From Parabacteroides hominis (lineage in GTDB: Bacteria; Bacteroidota; Bacteroidia; Bacteroidales; Tannerellaceae): a stretch of 64,000 nucleotides of DNA. A program made the translations under genes and the position numbers. Position 1 is the first letter of the stretch. Every line of letters begins with the position of its first letter. The stretch is from assembly GCF_014287585.1 (NCBI RefSeq), contig NZ_JACOOJ010000006.1, positions 1 to 64,000 of the forward strand. The letters are read 5' to 3'. The notes beneath the pieces were generated by a model, which saw only the letters and a program-made list of their open reading frames with translations, was not told the origin of the DNA and ran no database searches. Shown in pieces: positions 42,846 to 52,962 of the stretch.

Positions 42846-43733
42846 TCAGTGCGCCCGTTCCCGGAACTCCGACGGTGTCACACCCTCTTTTTTCTTGAAG
42901 AAGGTAGAGAACTGTCCGGCATTCTCGAACTTGAGGCTGTAGGCTATTTCCGAAATATTCAAGTTGCTGCTGGTGAGCAGTTCCTTTGCTTTCAGGAGTT
43001 TTTGCTGCAATTGGTACTGGGCGGGCGAGACGCCTGTATATTCTTTGAACATCCGGCGGAACCAGGAGTAACCGAGTCCTAACCGGGAGGCTATCTCTTC
43101 GGGTGTGAGCGGATTCTCTACCATCTCTTTCATCAAGATGCGGGCTTCGTTGATCTTATCTACTACATAAGTGTTTGTGAAAGAGTTGTTTCTCCTTTTA
43201 TAATAGACCGTACCCAATATATGGAGGACGATACTCGAAATCATCTCCTGGTAGCCCGTCTTTTCCTGTGAGGCGAATTTCAGGATGTCTTCATACAACC
43301 CGACGATCGTCGCGCTGAGTCCGATACGCTGCAACGGCTCCTCACGGGTAAAGAAGCGTTTCTCCACGCGCTTGTCGATGTGGACGCCGCGGAAGCCTAC
43401 CCAGTATTCGTCCCAGCCTGTCTCGCTGTCGGGATAGTAGCTGTGCCATTCTCCCGGAAAAAGCAGGATCATCGTGCCTGCGTTTATCTTTTGCATCTTG
43501 CAGGATTGTGAAGAGAAGTAGCCGCTTCCCTTCGTGATATAGACTAATTGGTATTCGTTCAGGATTCGCCCGGTCTGCGGCTTGAAGTTATAATTGTCCG
43601 GATGCTTCGAAAGAGGGTAGTTCCCTTTCGGGGGAATAAACTGGTAGCCGACGGTCGTGACGACAATTCCCCATTCTTCGTCTATCGCACTTATCGTCAG
43701 GTATCTCAATTGATCGCTTAGTTGTTTCTCCAT
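42846..43733 (-). CDS. rhaR: AraC family regulator, probably of rhamnose genes
   Basis: A 295-residue activator. The N-terminal half is a cupin-like sensor domain (YQLVYITKGSGYFSSQ, MILLFPGEWHSYYPD), and the C-terminal third has two helix-turn-helix motifs (TPEEIASRLGLGYSWFRRMFKEYTGVSPAQYQ and NISEIAYSLKFENAGQFSTFFKKKEGVTPSEFRE). It is divergent from rhaB. The start at 43733 is favoured because a minus-strand -7 box TATCTTTG lies at 43783-43776, so longer frames (43811, 43766) begin upstream of or at the transcript start. The rhamnose role follows from position and from the known RhaR of Bacteroides thetaiotaomicron. Confidence 0.85.
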   Translation of the reverse strand: MEKQLSDQLRYLTISAIDEEWGIVVTTVGYQFIPPKGNYPLSKHPDNYNFKPQTGRILNEYQLVYITKGSGYFSSQSCKMQKINAGTMILLFPGEWHSYYPDSETGWDEYWVGFRGVHIDKRVEKRFFTREEPLQRIGLSATIVGLYEDILKFASQEKTGYQEMISSIVLHILGTVYYKRRNNSFTNTYVVDKINEARILMKEMVENPLTPEEIASRLGLGYSWFRRMFKEYTGVSPAQYQLQQKLLKAKELLTSSNLNISEIAYSLKFENAGQFSTFFKKKEGVTPSEFRERAH

Positions 43734-43775
43734 CTCCTCTGTCAGATTTGAAAGGTTTAAAATCATTTTCAAAAG

Positions 43776-43804
43776 CAAAGATAGTAATTTACCTTTTACT
43801 TTTG
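43776..43804. promoter_or_regulatory. Back-to-back -7 boxes of the rhaR-like and rhaB promoters
   Basis: Minus-strand TATCTTTG occupies 43783-43776 and plus-strand TACTTTTG occupies 43797-43804, only 13 bp apart. Neither has a good -33 element, which fits promoters that need an activator such as the AraC-type protein. Confidence 0.55.
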
Positions 43805-43834
43805 TAATCATAAAACAAACAACTTTGTTGTACC

Positions 43835-45313
43835 ATGAAGAAATATAACTTTTTAGCCTTTGACATAGGAGCGACCAGCGGACGTGCCGTACTTGGTATC
43901 TTGATTGGTGACAAATTTGAAATGCAGGAACTTCATCGCTTCCCGAATGCGATCATGGAGTTGCATGGGAAATATTACTGGAACATATATCAGTTGTATG
44001 ATGCCTTGAAAGAAAGCCTGGCGATTTGTGCGCGCCGGAATGTGGTTCCGGATTCTATCGGGATCGATACCTGGGGCGTCGACTTCGGGTATCTGGCAAA
44101 GGATGGTGCGCTGTTGGGGTTGCCGCGTGCGTATCGCGACCCTTATACGGACGGTGCGCCGGAAGAATATTTCCAGCGTGTTCCCCGGTCGGAAGTCTAC
44201 CGGCTTACCGGCATACAGATCATGAATTTTAATAGTGTTTTCCAGTTATTCAGGGCTAAAAAGGAAGGTTTCGGGCCGTTGGAGGCTGCCGAAGAGATAC
44301 TGTTTATGCCCGATCTGCTTTCTTACCTGTTGACGGGTAAAAAGGTTTGTGAATATACGGATGCTTCCACCACCGGATTGCTGAATCCGGTGACGAAAGA
44401 GTTCGAGGCGTCCTTGTTGGAAGCGGCTGGGGTAGCTCCGTCCATTATGCGTCCGGTAGTGATGCCGGGAACATTTGTCGGGGAACTGACTGACGCGCTT
44501 GCCAGGGAAACAGGAATAGGCAAAGTGCCTGTCATAGCGGTTGCCGGCCATGATACGGCTTCGGCTGTAGCGGCTGTTCCGGCTGCGGACCGGGAGTTTG
44601 CCTACCTTAGTAGCGGCACATGGAGCCTTATGGGGATCGAGACGGAAGAACCGATCATCTCGGAAGAATCCTTCCTGCATAACTTTACGAACGAAGGCGG
44701 TATAGACGGGACGACCCGTTTCCTGAAAAATATTACTGGGATGTGGTTGCTCGAACAGTGCCGGAAAGAGTGGGAGAAGGCCGGGCGCGATTATTCCTAC
44801 CCTGCGATAGTCAAGATGGCGGAGCGGGCGACGCCTTTCCGCAGTTTTGTGAATCCTGACGATCCGCGTTTTGCCAATCCGCCGAGCATGACGGAGGCAA
44901 TCGTGGCTTATTGCCGCGAGACGGGGCAGCCCGAACCTGCCGAGGACGACGAGTTTATCCGTTGTATCTTCGAAAGCCTGGCATTCCGGTACAAGGAGGT
45001 GCTGGCACTGCTATCCGAAATAGCTCCTTTCCCGATCCGCAAATTGCATGTGATCGGGGGAGGCTCGATGAATAATCTTCTCAATCAATTTACGGCTAAT
45101 GTAATTAACATGCCGGTTGTGGCAGGGCCTTCGGAGGCAACGGCAATCGGCAACTGTATGGTGCAGGCGAGGGCGGCAGGATTAGTGGCCGACCGTTGGG
45201 AGATGCGCCGTTTAATCAACTCTTTCCTCTCACCGGCTGTCTTTCTGCCGGAAGGCAGCGGCGAGTGGGAAGGGGCTTTTAAGAAATATCAATCTATAAC
45301 CTCAAAAAAATAA
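43835..45313 (+). CDS. rhaB: Rhamnulokinase
   Basis: A 492-residue sugar kinase of the FGGY family that phosphorylates L-rhamnulose at C1. AFDIGATSGRAVLGI is the N-terminal ATP phosphate loop, SIGIDTWGVDFGYL contains the catalytic Asp region, GHDTASAVAAVP and LSSGTWSLMGIE are typical rhamnulokinase segments, and HVIGGGSMNNLLNQ closes the nucleotide site. Length fits RhaB. It begins the operon and the isomerase gene follows after 4 nt. Confidence 0.95.
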   Translation: MKKYNFLAFDIGATSGRAVLGILIGDKFEMQELHRFPNAIMELHGKYYWNIYQLYDALKESLAICARRNVVPDSIGIDTWGVDFGYLAKDGALLGLPRAYRDPYTDGAPEEYFQRVPRSEVYRLTGIQIMNFNSVFQLFRAKKEGFGPLEAAEEILFMPDLLSYLLTGKKVCEYTDASTTGLLNPVTKEFEASLLEAAGVAPSIMRPVVMPGTFVGELTDALARETGIGKVPVIAVAGHDTASAVAAVPAADREFAYLSSGTWSLMGIETEEPIISEESFLHNFTNEGGIDGTTRFLKNITGMWLLEQCRKEWEKAGRDYSYPAIVKMAERATPFRSFVNPDDPRFANPPSMTEAIVAYCRETGQPEPAEDDEFIRCIFESLAFRYKEVLALLSEIAPFPIRKLHVIGGGSMNNLLNQFTANVINMPVVAGPSEATAIGNCMVQARAAGLVADRWEMRRLINSFLSPAVFLPEGSGEWEGAFKKYQSITSKK

Positions 45314-45317
45314 GACC

Positions 45318-46574
45318 ATGACAAAAGAAAACATTATCAGACAAGCGTATGAGGCAGCTGTTGAACGCTATGCAGCTGTCGGTGTGGATGTAAAAGAGGC
45401 AATGGACAAATTGCAGAAGGTCTCTCTCTCCATGCATTGCTGGCAGGCGGACGACGTGAGCGGTTTCGAGAACCAGGGCGGCTCGTTGACGGGAGGAATC
45501 CAGGTGACGGGCAACTATCCGGGACGTGCCCGCACGATCGACGAAGTCCGCGCCGATGTCCTGAAAGCGGCTTCGCTGATCGCCGGCAAACATCGCTTGA
45601 GCCTGCATGAAATATATGGCGACTTCCAGGGCAAAAAGGTCGACCGCGATGAAGTGGAGCCTGTCCACTTTGAAAGCTGGATGCAATGGGCGAAGGAAAG
45701 CGGGATGAAACTGGATTTCAACAGCACTTCTTTCTCACATCCGAAGAGTGGCGACCTGACATTGGCAAATCCCGACGATGCGATCCGCAATTTCTGGATC
45801 GAACATACGAAACGTTGCCGCTGGATCAGCGAGGAGATGGGCAAATACCAGGATGATCCCTGTATCATGAACCTCTGGATTCACGACGGCAGCAAGGAAG
45901 TTCCCGCCAGCCGTCTCAAATACCGCCAGATATTGGAACAGTCATTGGACGAGATTTTTACAACGGAATATAAAAATATGAAGGACTGTATCGAAGCAAA
46001 ACTGTTCGGTATCGGTCTGGAAAGTTATACCGTCGGTTCCTACGATTTCTACTTGGGCTACGGTGCGAAGAAGAATAAGATCGTGACGCTCGATACGGGC
46101 CATTTCCATCTGACGGAAAGTATTGCCGACAAGGTTTCGGCCTTGCTTCTCTTTACGCCGGAGATCATGTTGCATGTGAGCCGTCCGGTTCGTTGGGACA
46201 GCGACCATGTGGTGATCCTGGGCGACGACCTGCTCGATCTGGCACGCGAAATTATCCGTTGCAAGGCATTGGACCGTGTACATATCGGTCTGGACTATTT
46301 CGATGCGACGATCAACCGTATCGGCGCATACGTGATCGGTTGCCGTGCAACGCAGAAAGCCTTTATACAAGCCCTTCTCGAACCGTCCGCAACCTTGCAG
46401 CAATACGAAGCCGAAGGCAAATATTTCCAGCGCTTAGCTTTGCAGGAGGAAATGAAGAGCCTTCCGTGGACAGCCGTCTGGGATATGTTCTGCCTGCAAA
46501 ACGATGTCCCGGTAGGCGAGGATTACATTGCCGAGATAGAAAAATATGAAGCCGAAGTAACAAGTAAACGATAA
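45318..46574 (+). CDS. rhaA: L-rhamnose isomerase
   Basis: A 418-residue metal-dependent isomerase that converts L-rhamnose to L-rhamnulose. It has the opening AVDxKEAMDKL-like segment, SMHCWQADDVSGFEN near the active site, FNSTSFSHPKS, WIHDGSKEVPASR, and the metal-binding part LDTGHFHLTES. The length equals known RhaA proteins. It overlaps the permease gene start by 1 nt, so translation is coupled. Confidence 0.96.
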   Translation: MTKENIIRQAYEAAVERYAAVGVDVKEAMDKLQKVSLSMHCWQADDVSGFENQGGSLTGGIQVTGNYPGRARTIDEVRADVLKAASLIAGKHRLSLHEIYGDFQGKKVDRDEVEPVHFESWMQWAKESGMKLDFNSTSFSHPKSGDLTLANPDDAIRNFWIEHTKRCRWISEEMGKYQDDPCIMNLWIHDGSKEVPASRLKYRQILEQSLDEIFTTEYKNMKDCIEAKLFGIGLESYTVGSYDFYLGYGAKKNKIVTLDTGHFHLTESIADKVSALLLFTPEIMLHVSRPVRWDSDHVVILGDDLLDLAREIIRCKALDRVHIGLDYFDATINRIGAYVIGCRATQKAFIQALLEPSATLQQYEAEGKYFQRLALQEEMKSLPWTAVWDMFCLQNDVPVGEDYIAEIEKYEAEVTSKR

Positions 46575-47599
46575 TGGAAATAATCATCGGATTAATCATA
46601 ATCGCAATCGGCAGCTTCGGGCAGAGCAGTTCCTACGTTCCGATCAATAAAGTCAAGGATTGGAGTTGGGAAAGTTTCTGGCTGGTGCAGGGCGTTTTTG
46701 CCTGGCTCGTCTTCCCGTTCTTGGGAGCGCAGCTTGCCATTCCCGACGGTAGCAGCCTCCTGGAACTGTGGAGTGCCGGCGGAGCTACGGGAGCCGTTGT
46801 TTACGGAATCTTGTGGGGGATCGGCGGCCTGACCTTCGGGTTGAGTATGCGTTATTTGGGGGTTGCGCTCGGCCAGAGCATTGCGCTTGGAACGTGTGCC
46901 GGCTTCGGAACGCTTTTCCCGGCTGTCTTTGCCGGAACGGATTTGTTTCATGGCGATGGCCTGGTCCTGCTGATCGGCGTGTGTATCACGCTTGCCGGTA
47001 TCGCCGTGATCGGATATGCCGGAAGTCTTCGCGCCCGCAATATGACCGAGGAGGAAAAGAAAGCGGCTGTAAAGGATTTTGCGTTGACGAAAGGTTTGCT
47101 TGTCGCTCTTTTGGCCGGTGTGATGAGCGCCTGCTTCAATCTGGGCCTGGAATCCGGCGCTCCGATCCTTGAGAAGGCGAAGCAGTCCGGCGCAAGCGAA
47201 TTGTTCGCACTGAACCCGGTAATCCTGTTAGTGACGATCGGCGGTTTTATCACGAACGCCTCTTATTGTCTCTTCCAGAATGTAAGGAACAAGACGGGGA
47301 AAGATTATTTCTCCGTATCGGGCGGTACTTTGCTGAATAATGTCTTATTTTGTGCGCTGGCAGGTGTTTTGTGGTATTCGCAATTCTTCGGGCTGGGAAT
47401 GGGAAAGAGTTATTTTGCCGATTCCCCGGTGATGCTGGCCTTTTCATGGAGCATCCTGATGTCGCTGAATGTGATCTTCAGTAATGTGTGGGGGATTATC
47501 CTGAAAGAGTGGAAAGGGGTGAGCCGGCAGACGATCGTTGTTTTGGTCTGCGGCATGTGTCTCCTGATATTCTCGCTTTTGCTGCCTAATTTGATTTAA
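46574..47599 (+). CDS. rhaT: L-rhamnose-proton symporter
   Basis: A 341-residue permease with about ten membrane helices and the RhaT opening GLIIIAIGSFGQSSSYVPINKVKDWSWESFWLVQG, followed by MRYLGVALGQSIALGTCAGFGTLFPAVF. It imports L-rhamnose with a proton. Length is usual. It is the third gene of the operon, overlapping rhaA by 1 nt. An 111-nt gap with the small hairpin ATGGAAT-taag-ATTCCAT (47665-47682) separates it from the aldolase gene. Confidence 0.95.
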   Translation: MEIIIGLIIIAIGSFGQSSSYVPINKVKDWSWESFWLVQGVFAWLVFPFLGAQLAIPDGSSLLELWSAGGATGAVVYGILWGIGGLTFGLSMRYLGVALGQSIALGTCAGFGTLFPAVFAGTDLFHGDGLVLLIGVCITLAGIAVIGYAGSLRARNMTEEEKKAAVKDFALTKGLLVALLAGVMSACFNLGLESGAPILEKAKQSGASELFALNPVILLVTIGGFITNASYCLFQNVRNKTGKDYFSVSGGTLLNNVLFCALAGVLWYSQFFGLGMGKSYFADSPVMLAFSWSILMSLNVIFSNVWGIILKEWKGVSRQTIVVLVCGMCLLIFSLLLPNLI

Positions 47600-47710
47600 G
47601 GAAGAAATAAAATAATAAGAATCGGGCTGAAAATGGATAGGCATGGGATTTTAGTTTCATGGGTATGGAATTAAGATTCCATGCTTATAAAAAAGATATA
47701 TATAAGTAAA

Positions 47711-48511
47711 ATGAAAACAATCAGAAACAATGAAAAATTGATGGCCGAGATCGGCCGTATCGCCGAAGTGGCCGGCTATCTCTGGACAAAAGGGTGGGCG
47801 GAACGCAATGGCGGTAACATTTCCGTAAACCTGACCGACCTGATGAGCGACGTCGAAAAAGCGCTTCCCGCACTGGGGCCGGCTATTCCTTTACAGGAGG
47901 CGATGACGGCCCTTGCCGGACATATTTTCTATGTTACCGGCACCGGAAAACGGATGCGTTATGTTGCACAGGACCCGTTTGCCAACGGTTCCCTGATCCG
48001 TATCGCCGGGGATGGCAAAAGTTATGATATTATTGCCGAACAGTTGATTTTGCCGACTTCCGAGTTGCCTTCACACCTGATGATGCATAATTATCTGCGT
48101 GGCTTGGGCCGTGATAATAAAGTCGTTCTGCATACGCACCCGACCGACCTGATCGGTATGACGCATTGCAAACCGTTCCTGGATTCGGACGTCATCACCC
48201 GTACGTTGTGGAGCATGATTCCCGAATGCCGTATCATTGTACCGAAAGGAGTCGGTATTGTTCCTTATGAAATCCCCGGAACGTTGGATCTGGCGCGTGC
48301 CACAATCAAGCAATTGGAAAAACACGATGTCGTATTCTGGGAAAAGCATGGTATTCTGGCAGTCGGCGAAGACCTGATCGAATGCTTTGACGCAATCGAC
48401 ACCCTGAGCAAATCCGCCCAAATCTATTTCAGCGCACGCATGGCAGGATATGAACCCGCCGGCATGACCGACAAGCAGCTGGATGATTTGGTTCCGGCTT
48501 TCGGTTTGTGA
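47711..48511 (+). CDS. rhaD: Rhamnulose-1-phosphate aldolase
   Basis: A 266-residue class II aldolase that splits L-rhamnulose 1-phosphate into dihydroxyacetone phosphate and L-lactaldehyde. NGGNISVNLTDL is the phosphate-binding start and HTHPTDLIGMTH carries zinc-binding histidines, with EKHGILAVGEDLIECFDAID near the end. The start at 47711 fits the E. coli length (about 274) better than the earlier ATG at 47681. Unlike the B. thetaiotaomicron rhaKIPAO operon, no lactaldehyde oxidoreductase gene follows. Confidence 0.94.
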   Translation: MKTIRNNEKLMAEIGRIAEVAGYLWTKGWAERNGGNISVNLTDLMSDVEKALPALGPAIPLQEAMTALAGHIFYVTGTGKRMRYVAQDPFANGSLIRIAGDGKSYDIIAEQLILPTSELPSHLMMHNYLRGLGRDNKVVLHTHPTDLIGMTHCKPFLDSDVITRTLWSMIPECRIIVPKGVGIVPYEIPGTLDLARATIKQLEKHDVVFWEKHGILAVGEDLIECFDAIDTLSKSAQIYFSARMAGYEPAGMTDKQLDDLVPAFGL

Positions 48512-48531
48512 TAGATTATGATCGTAAATGC

Positions 48532-48579
48532 TGATTTATCCGTTACTTTTGGGTCAAGCCGAAAGTAACAGATAAATCA
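48532..48579. repeat. Hairpin element with ends shared with the 27484-27754 element
   Basis: TGATTTATCCGTTACTTT (48532-48549) pairs with AAAGTAACAGATAAATCA (48562-48579) with one mismatch, leaving a 12-nt loop. The ends TGATTTATCnGT and ACnGRTAAATCATCATT are nearly identical to the ends of the element between acn and icd. It sits between rhaD and the first rhamnosidase gene. Confidence 0.65.
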
Positions 48580-48603
48580 TCATTCATATAAACACCATAT
48601 ACC

Positions 48604-50355
48604 ATGAAAAAACTATTCATTCTCATATCCCTGTTCATCTCCGTTCCGTTGTTTGCCCAGCAGCGCGATAGCCGTGTGCGTGAATATCTTCCTCCTGCGC
48701 GTATCGTATGGCAACAGGAAAGCCAATTGATACAGGGCGCAGACCATTTGCTTCTTCCAGGAAACGGACAATCCGATCTTGCAAACCGCTCGATCTGCCG
48801 CCTGACAAGTACCGACCGGCAACACCCCGCCATACTCTTCGATTTCGGGAAAGAACTGCAAGGCGGCTTGCAAATCGTGACCGGCATGCCGACTTCACAC
48901 GAACCGATAGCCATCCGTGTTCGTTTTGGGGAATCGGCAAGCGAAGCGATGTGCGAAATAGACGGAGTAAACGGAGCTACCAACGATCATGCCATGCGCG
49001 ATTTTACCATTTGCCTGCCCTGGTTGGGAGTCATGGAAGTGGGTAATTCCGGTTTCCGTTTTGTGCGCATCGACCTTCTGGACGATTCTGCCGAACTGCA
49101 TTTGAAGGAGGTCCGTGCGATCTCTACTTTCCGTGATATTCCCTATAAAGGTTCTTTCCGTTGCAATGACGAACGGTTGAACAAAATCTGGCAGACCGGG
49201 GCCTACACCGTGCATCTGAATATGCAGGAATACCTCTGGGACGGGATCAAGCGCGACCGCCTGGTTTGGGTGGGCGACCTGCATCCGGAAGTGATGACCG
49301 TAAATACCGTTTTCGGTTATAATGAAGTCGTCCCGAAAAGCCTCGACCTGATTCGCGATATCACGCCGTTGCCCGGATGGATGAACGGGATGTGCAGTTA
49401 CTCCATTTGGTGGCTGCTGATCCAGCGCGACTGGTATTATTATCAGGGTGATTTGGCTTACTTGAAAGAGCAAAGGGACTATTTGACCGGTTTGCTTCGC
49501 CTCCTGATCTCTAAAGTCGGTGAAGACGGCGTGGAAAAGCTCGACGGAGGAGGACGTTTCCTCGATTGGCCGTCCAGTGAAAATCCGGTTGCCATCGATG
49601 CCGGCTTGCAAGCCTTGATGTTACAGGCTATGAAAGCGGGCGGCGAACTTTGTAAGGTGCTGGGCGAAGATACATTGGCGACCGAATGCGAGGCAGTGAA
49701 AAGCAGGATGACCAAAGCCGCTTCGAAAGTGATAAAACCTTTCCTTAAGTCAGGTGTCGCCCCGGACGCACCGGGTTCGAAGCAGGCGGCTTCCCTGTTG
49801 GCATTGGCCGGACTGATGAAGCCGGAAGAGGCCGATCAGAAATATCTCGCAGTCAATGGAGGGCATGGATTCTCTACTTTTTATGGCTATTATATGCTTC
49901 GTGCGATGGCCGCCGCCGGCAATTATCAAGGAGCGATCGACGTGATCCGCCAGTATTGGGGTGCGATGATAGATCTTGGGGCTACTACTTTTTGGGAAGA
50001 TTTCAATTTAGACTGGTTGCCCGGCGCTTCCCGAATTGATGAACCGGTTCCGGCAGGCAAGAAAGATGTTCATGGCGATTACGGGGCTTATTGCTATAAA
50101 GGTTTCCGCCATAGCCTCTGTCATGGCTGGGCTTCCGGCCCGACCTCCTGGCTGAGCGAATATGTATTGGGTGTCCAGGTTGTGGAACCGGGTTGCCGCG
50201 TTGTCCGGATCACACCGCATTTAGGTGATTTGGAGTGGGTGGAAGGAACGTTCCCGACTCCTTACGGCGTGATCACCATCCGTCACGAAAAAGGCGCCGA
50301 CGGGAAAGTCCGGAGCCGGATCGATGCGCCGTCCGAAGTAAAAGTATTACGATAA
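48604..50355 (+). CDS. Exported GH78-type alpha-L-rhamnosidase-like protein
   Basis: A 583-residue protein with a type I signal peptide (MKKLFILISLFISVPLFAQ). It has an N-terminal beta-sandwich (FDFGKELQGGLQIV) and a six-hairpin (alpha/alpha)6 barrel typical of Bac_rhamnosid6H. The active-site region is YLWDGIKRDRLVWVGDLHPE, with HSLCHGWASGPTSWLSEYVLG later and a C-terminal beta-sandwich. It is shorter than classic GH78 enzymes, lacking one N-terminal domain. It probably releases L-rhamnose from plant pectin or glycosides in the periplasm. The substrate is not known. It precedes another rhamnosidase by 16 nt. Confidence 0.85.
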   Translation: MKKLFILISLFISVPLFAQQRDSRVREYLPPARIVWQQESQLIQGADHLLLPGNGQSDLANRSICRLTSTDRQHPAILFDFGKELQGGLQIVTGMPTSHEPIAIRVRFGESASEAMCEIDGVNGATNDHAMRDFTICLPWLGVMEVGNSGFRFVRIDLLDDSAELHLKEVRAISTFRDIPYKGSFRCNDERLNKIWQTGAYTVHLNMQEYLWDGIKRDRLVWVGDLHPEVMTVNTVFGYNEVVPKSLDLIRDITPLPGWMNGMCSYSIWWLLIQRDWYYYQGDLAYLKEQRDYLTGLLRLLISKVGEDGVEKLDGGGRFLDWPSSENPVAIDAGLQALMLQAMKAGGELCKVLGEDTLATECEAVKSRMTKAASKVIKPFLKSGVAPDAPGSKQAASLLALAGLMKPEEADQKYLAVNGGHGFSTFYGYYMLRAMAAAGNYQGAIDVIRQYWGAMIDLGATTFWEDFNLDWLPGASRIDEPVPAGKKDVHGDYGAYCYKGFRHSLCHGWASGPTSWLSEYVLGVQVVEPGCRVVRITPHLGDLEWVEGTFPTPYGVITIRHEKGADGKVRSRIDAPSEVKVLR

Positions 50356-50371
50356 TCAAATCAGATAAGAT

Positions 50372-52951
50372 ATGGGAAAGAAAAACACTCTGTTGATCTG
50401 CTCGCTTGCCTTTCTCTCGTTGATAGGTTGTAAAGGTAAGAACGAGCTTACGGTTCCGGTGAACCTGCGAACCGAATACCTGCGCGAACCGATCGGTCTG
50501 GATACGAAAAATCCCCGTTTCACCTGGGAATACAAAGGAGGCGAGAAGAACTTCCTTGCTTCCCGTTCGGAAATCCGCATCGGGACATCGCCGGATAACT
50601 TGCAACCGTACACCGGCAATATGCCCCTGGAACCGCATACCCGCTACTATTGGAACGTGACGGTATGGGATCAGGACGGGGATATTTGCGAAACTTCGGA
50701 AACGGCCACTTTCGAAACGGCCAAGTTCGCTCCGTCCGACTGGGGCGGAAAATGGATAACCGACAGCCACGATAAGGAGTTCGAGCCGGCGCCCATGTTC
50801 CGCAAAGCCTTTACACTTGGAAAAGAGATCGAAGAAGCCCGCGCGTATGTGGCTGCCGCCGGCTATTACGATCTGTTTATCAACGGCAAGCGGGTAGGAG
50901 AGAACTACCTCGATCCGGGCTATACGCATTTCGACAAACGTATCCTATATGTGACGCACGATGTGACTTCTCTCTTAAAACAGGGCGGCAACGCCATCGC
51001 TACCGTTTTGGGTAACGGCTGGCACAACGTACAATCCAAGGCCGTCTGGGATTTCGAGACTGCCCGTTGGCGCAACCGTCCCCGGATGCTCTGCGAACTG
51101 CGCCTCCGCTATACCGACGGTACGACCGAGGTCATCGCCACCGACGAAAGCTGGCGCACAGCGACCGGCCCCTATACCTATAACAACCTCTACAGCGGCG
51201 ACAAATACGACGCCACGTTGGAAGAGAGCGGTTGGAACGCGGAAGGTTTCGACGACAGCAAGTGGGCTCCGGTACAAATTACGGAAGCTCCCGCTCCCTT
51301 GCTGGTCGCCCAGCAAATGCCGGGTATCCGGATTACGGAAGAATTGCCGCCTGTATCGATGAAGAAGTTTAGCGACAAACTCTATGTGTTCTCTTTCGAG
51401 AAGAACTTTGCCGGCTTGTCCCGCCTGAAAGTGAAAGGCGCTCCCGGCACGCGGATCACCCTGAAGCATGGTGAACTGCTGAAAGCCGACGGTCGGCTGG
51501 AACCAGGCAATATCGATGTCTATTATCATCCTGTAAAACCGGGAGAAGTATTCCAGATGGATGTGTTCACGCTGAAAGGAACAGGCGAAGAGGAAGTCTT
51601 TATGCCTTCATTCGCCTATCACGGTTTCCAGCATGTGGAAGTCGCAAGTTCGGCTCCCGTAACCCTGGCTAAAGAGAGCCTGACCGGCCTGTTCATGCAT
51701 ACGGCGGTAGAACCCGTCGGAACATTCTCCTGCTCCGATCCGTTGCTGAACAAGATATGGAAAGCGACAATGGAAGCCTACCGCAGCAACCTGCACAGCA
51801 TCCCGACCGATTGCCCGCAACGTGAAAAGAACGGCTGGACGGCCGATGCGCATGTCGCGATCGACCTCGGCCTGTTAGGTTTCGACGGCATCACATTGTA
51901 TGAGAAATGGATGAACGACTTTATCGACAACCAGCGCGAAGCCGGCGACATCTCCGGCATTATCCCGTCCAGCGGTTGGGGATACGGCGAATGGCCCGGC
52001 CCGGTATGGGATGCCGCCATGTTTATCATCCCGAATGCGCTGTATGATTATTACGGCGAGACCCGCAGCATCGAGAACCTCTATCCGGCCATGTTGCGCT
52101 ATCTGGATTACCTGAAGACGAAGGAGAAAGACGGCGGTTACCTGACATTCGGCCTGGGCGACTGGGTGTACTGGAAGTCCACGACCAATAACACCTATAC
52201 CTCTACGGCTTATTATTATTTAGATTACACCTTGATGGCCCGCTTTGCCGGACTATTGGGTAAAGATGCCGCCCCTTACCGGCAGAAAGCCGATGAACTG
52301 AAAGCCTTGGTCAACCGTAAATTCTTCAATCCCGAAACAGGAGTCTATGCCGAAGGGACCCAGACGGCACAGGCGATCGCCCTCTATTTGGGAATCGTAC
52401 CGGAAGGGAAGGAGCAGTTGGTTGCCGATAAACTTTGCGAGGTCGTGCGTGTCAACAACCATTTCCTCGATTTCGGCCTGTTGGGAAGCAAATCGGTTCC
52501 GGCCATGCTGACCCGCTACGGCTATGTCGAGGATGCCATGAAGATGATCACGAAGACGGAAGCACCCTCGTGGGGATATTGGGTGGAGACAATGGGGTAT
52601 ACGACATTGCCCGAAACCTGGACGCTAAGCCCTGAGTTCCGGGATGCCTCCCTGAACCATGTCTTTATGGGAGATGTCTCTGCCTGGATGATGAACCAGC
52701 TTGCCGGTATCAATTACGATGCTGCCGAACCCGGTTTCCGCCGCATTCTGATCACTCCCCATTTTGTGGAAGGACTGGATTGGGCGAAAGGTGAGTATCA
52801 TTCCGTAAGGGGATTGATTTCAAGCGAATGGAAACGCGAGGGAGATAAGGTTACGCTCACCGTGACGATCCCGTCCGGCTGTACGGCAGAGATCCGGGTC
52901 GGCGATAAGACGGAAACGGTCGGATCAGGTACACATATGAATACTTTTTAA
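50372..52951 (+). CDS. GH78 alpha-L-rhamnosidase, lipoprotein
   Basis: An 859-residue lipoprotein (signal MGKKNTLLICSLAFLSLIGCK, lipobox Cys20). Domains in order are an N-terminal fibronectin-like domain (RTEYLREPIGLDTKNPRFTW), a carbohydrate-binding Bac_rhamnosid_N domain (DLFINGKRVGENYLDPGYT), a beta-sandwich (FEKNFAGLSRLKVKGAPG), and the (alpha/alpha)6 catalytic barrel starting LFMHTAVEPVGTFSCSDPLLNKIW. The active-site motif STDCPQREKNGWTADAH holds the conserved acidic residues, and a C-terminal beta domain follows. It removes terminal alpha-L-rhamnose. Anchoring suggests the outer membrane or periplasm. Confidence 0.92.
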   Translation: MGKKNTLLICSLAFLSLIGCKGKNELTVPVNLRTEYLREPIGLDTKNPRFTWEYKGGEKNFLASRSEIRIGTSPDNLQPYTGNMPLEPHTRYYWNVTVWDQDGDICETSETATFETAKFAPSDWGGKWITDSHDKEFEPAPMFRKAFTLGKEIEEARAYVAAAGYYDLFINGKRVGENYLDPGYTHFDKRILYVTHDVTSLLKQGGNAIATVLGNGWHNVQSKAVWDFETARWRNRPRMLCELRLRYTDGTTEVIATDESWRTATGPYTYNNLYSGDKYDATLEESGWNAEGFDDSKWAPVQITEAPAPLLVAQQMPGIRITEELPPVSMKKFSDKLYVFSFEKNFAGLSRLKVKGAPGTRITLKHGELLKADGRLEPGNIDVYYHPVKPGEVFQMDVFTLKGTGEEEVFMPSFAYHGFQHVEVASSAPVTLAKESLTGLFMHTAVEPVGTFSCSDPLLNKIWKATMEAYRSNLHSIPTDCPQREKNGWTADAHVAIDLGLLGFDGITLYEKWMNDFIDNQREAGDISGIIPSSGWGYGEWPGPVWDAAMFIIPNALYDYYGETRSIENLYPAMLRYLDYLKTKEKDGGYLTFGLGDWVYWKSTTNNTYTSTAYYYLDYTLMARFAGLLGKDAAPYRQKADELKALVNRKFFNPETGVYAEGTQTAQAIALYLGIVPEGKEQLVADKLCEVVRVNNHFLDFGLLGSKSVPAMLTRYGYVEDAMKMITKTEAPSWGYWVETMGYTTLPETWTLSPEFRDASLNHVFMGDVSAWMMNQLAGINYDAAEPGFRRILITPHFVEGLDWAKGEYHSVRGLISSEWKREGDKVTLTVTIPSGCTAEIRVGDKTETVGSGTHMNTF

Positions 52952-52962
52952 ACGAGAATACC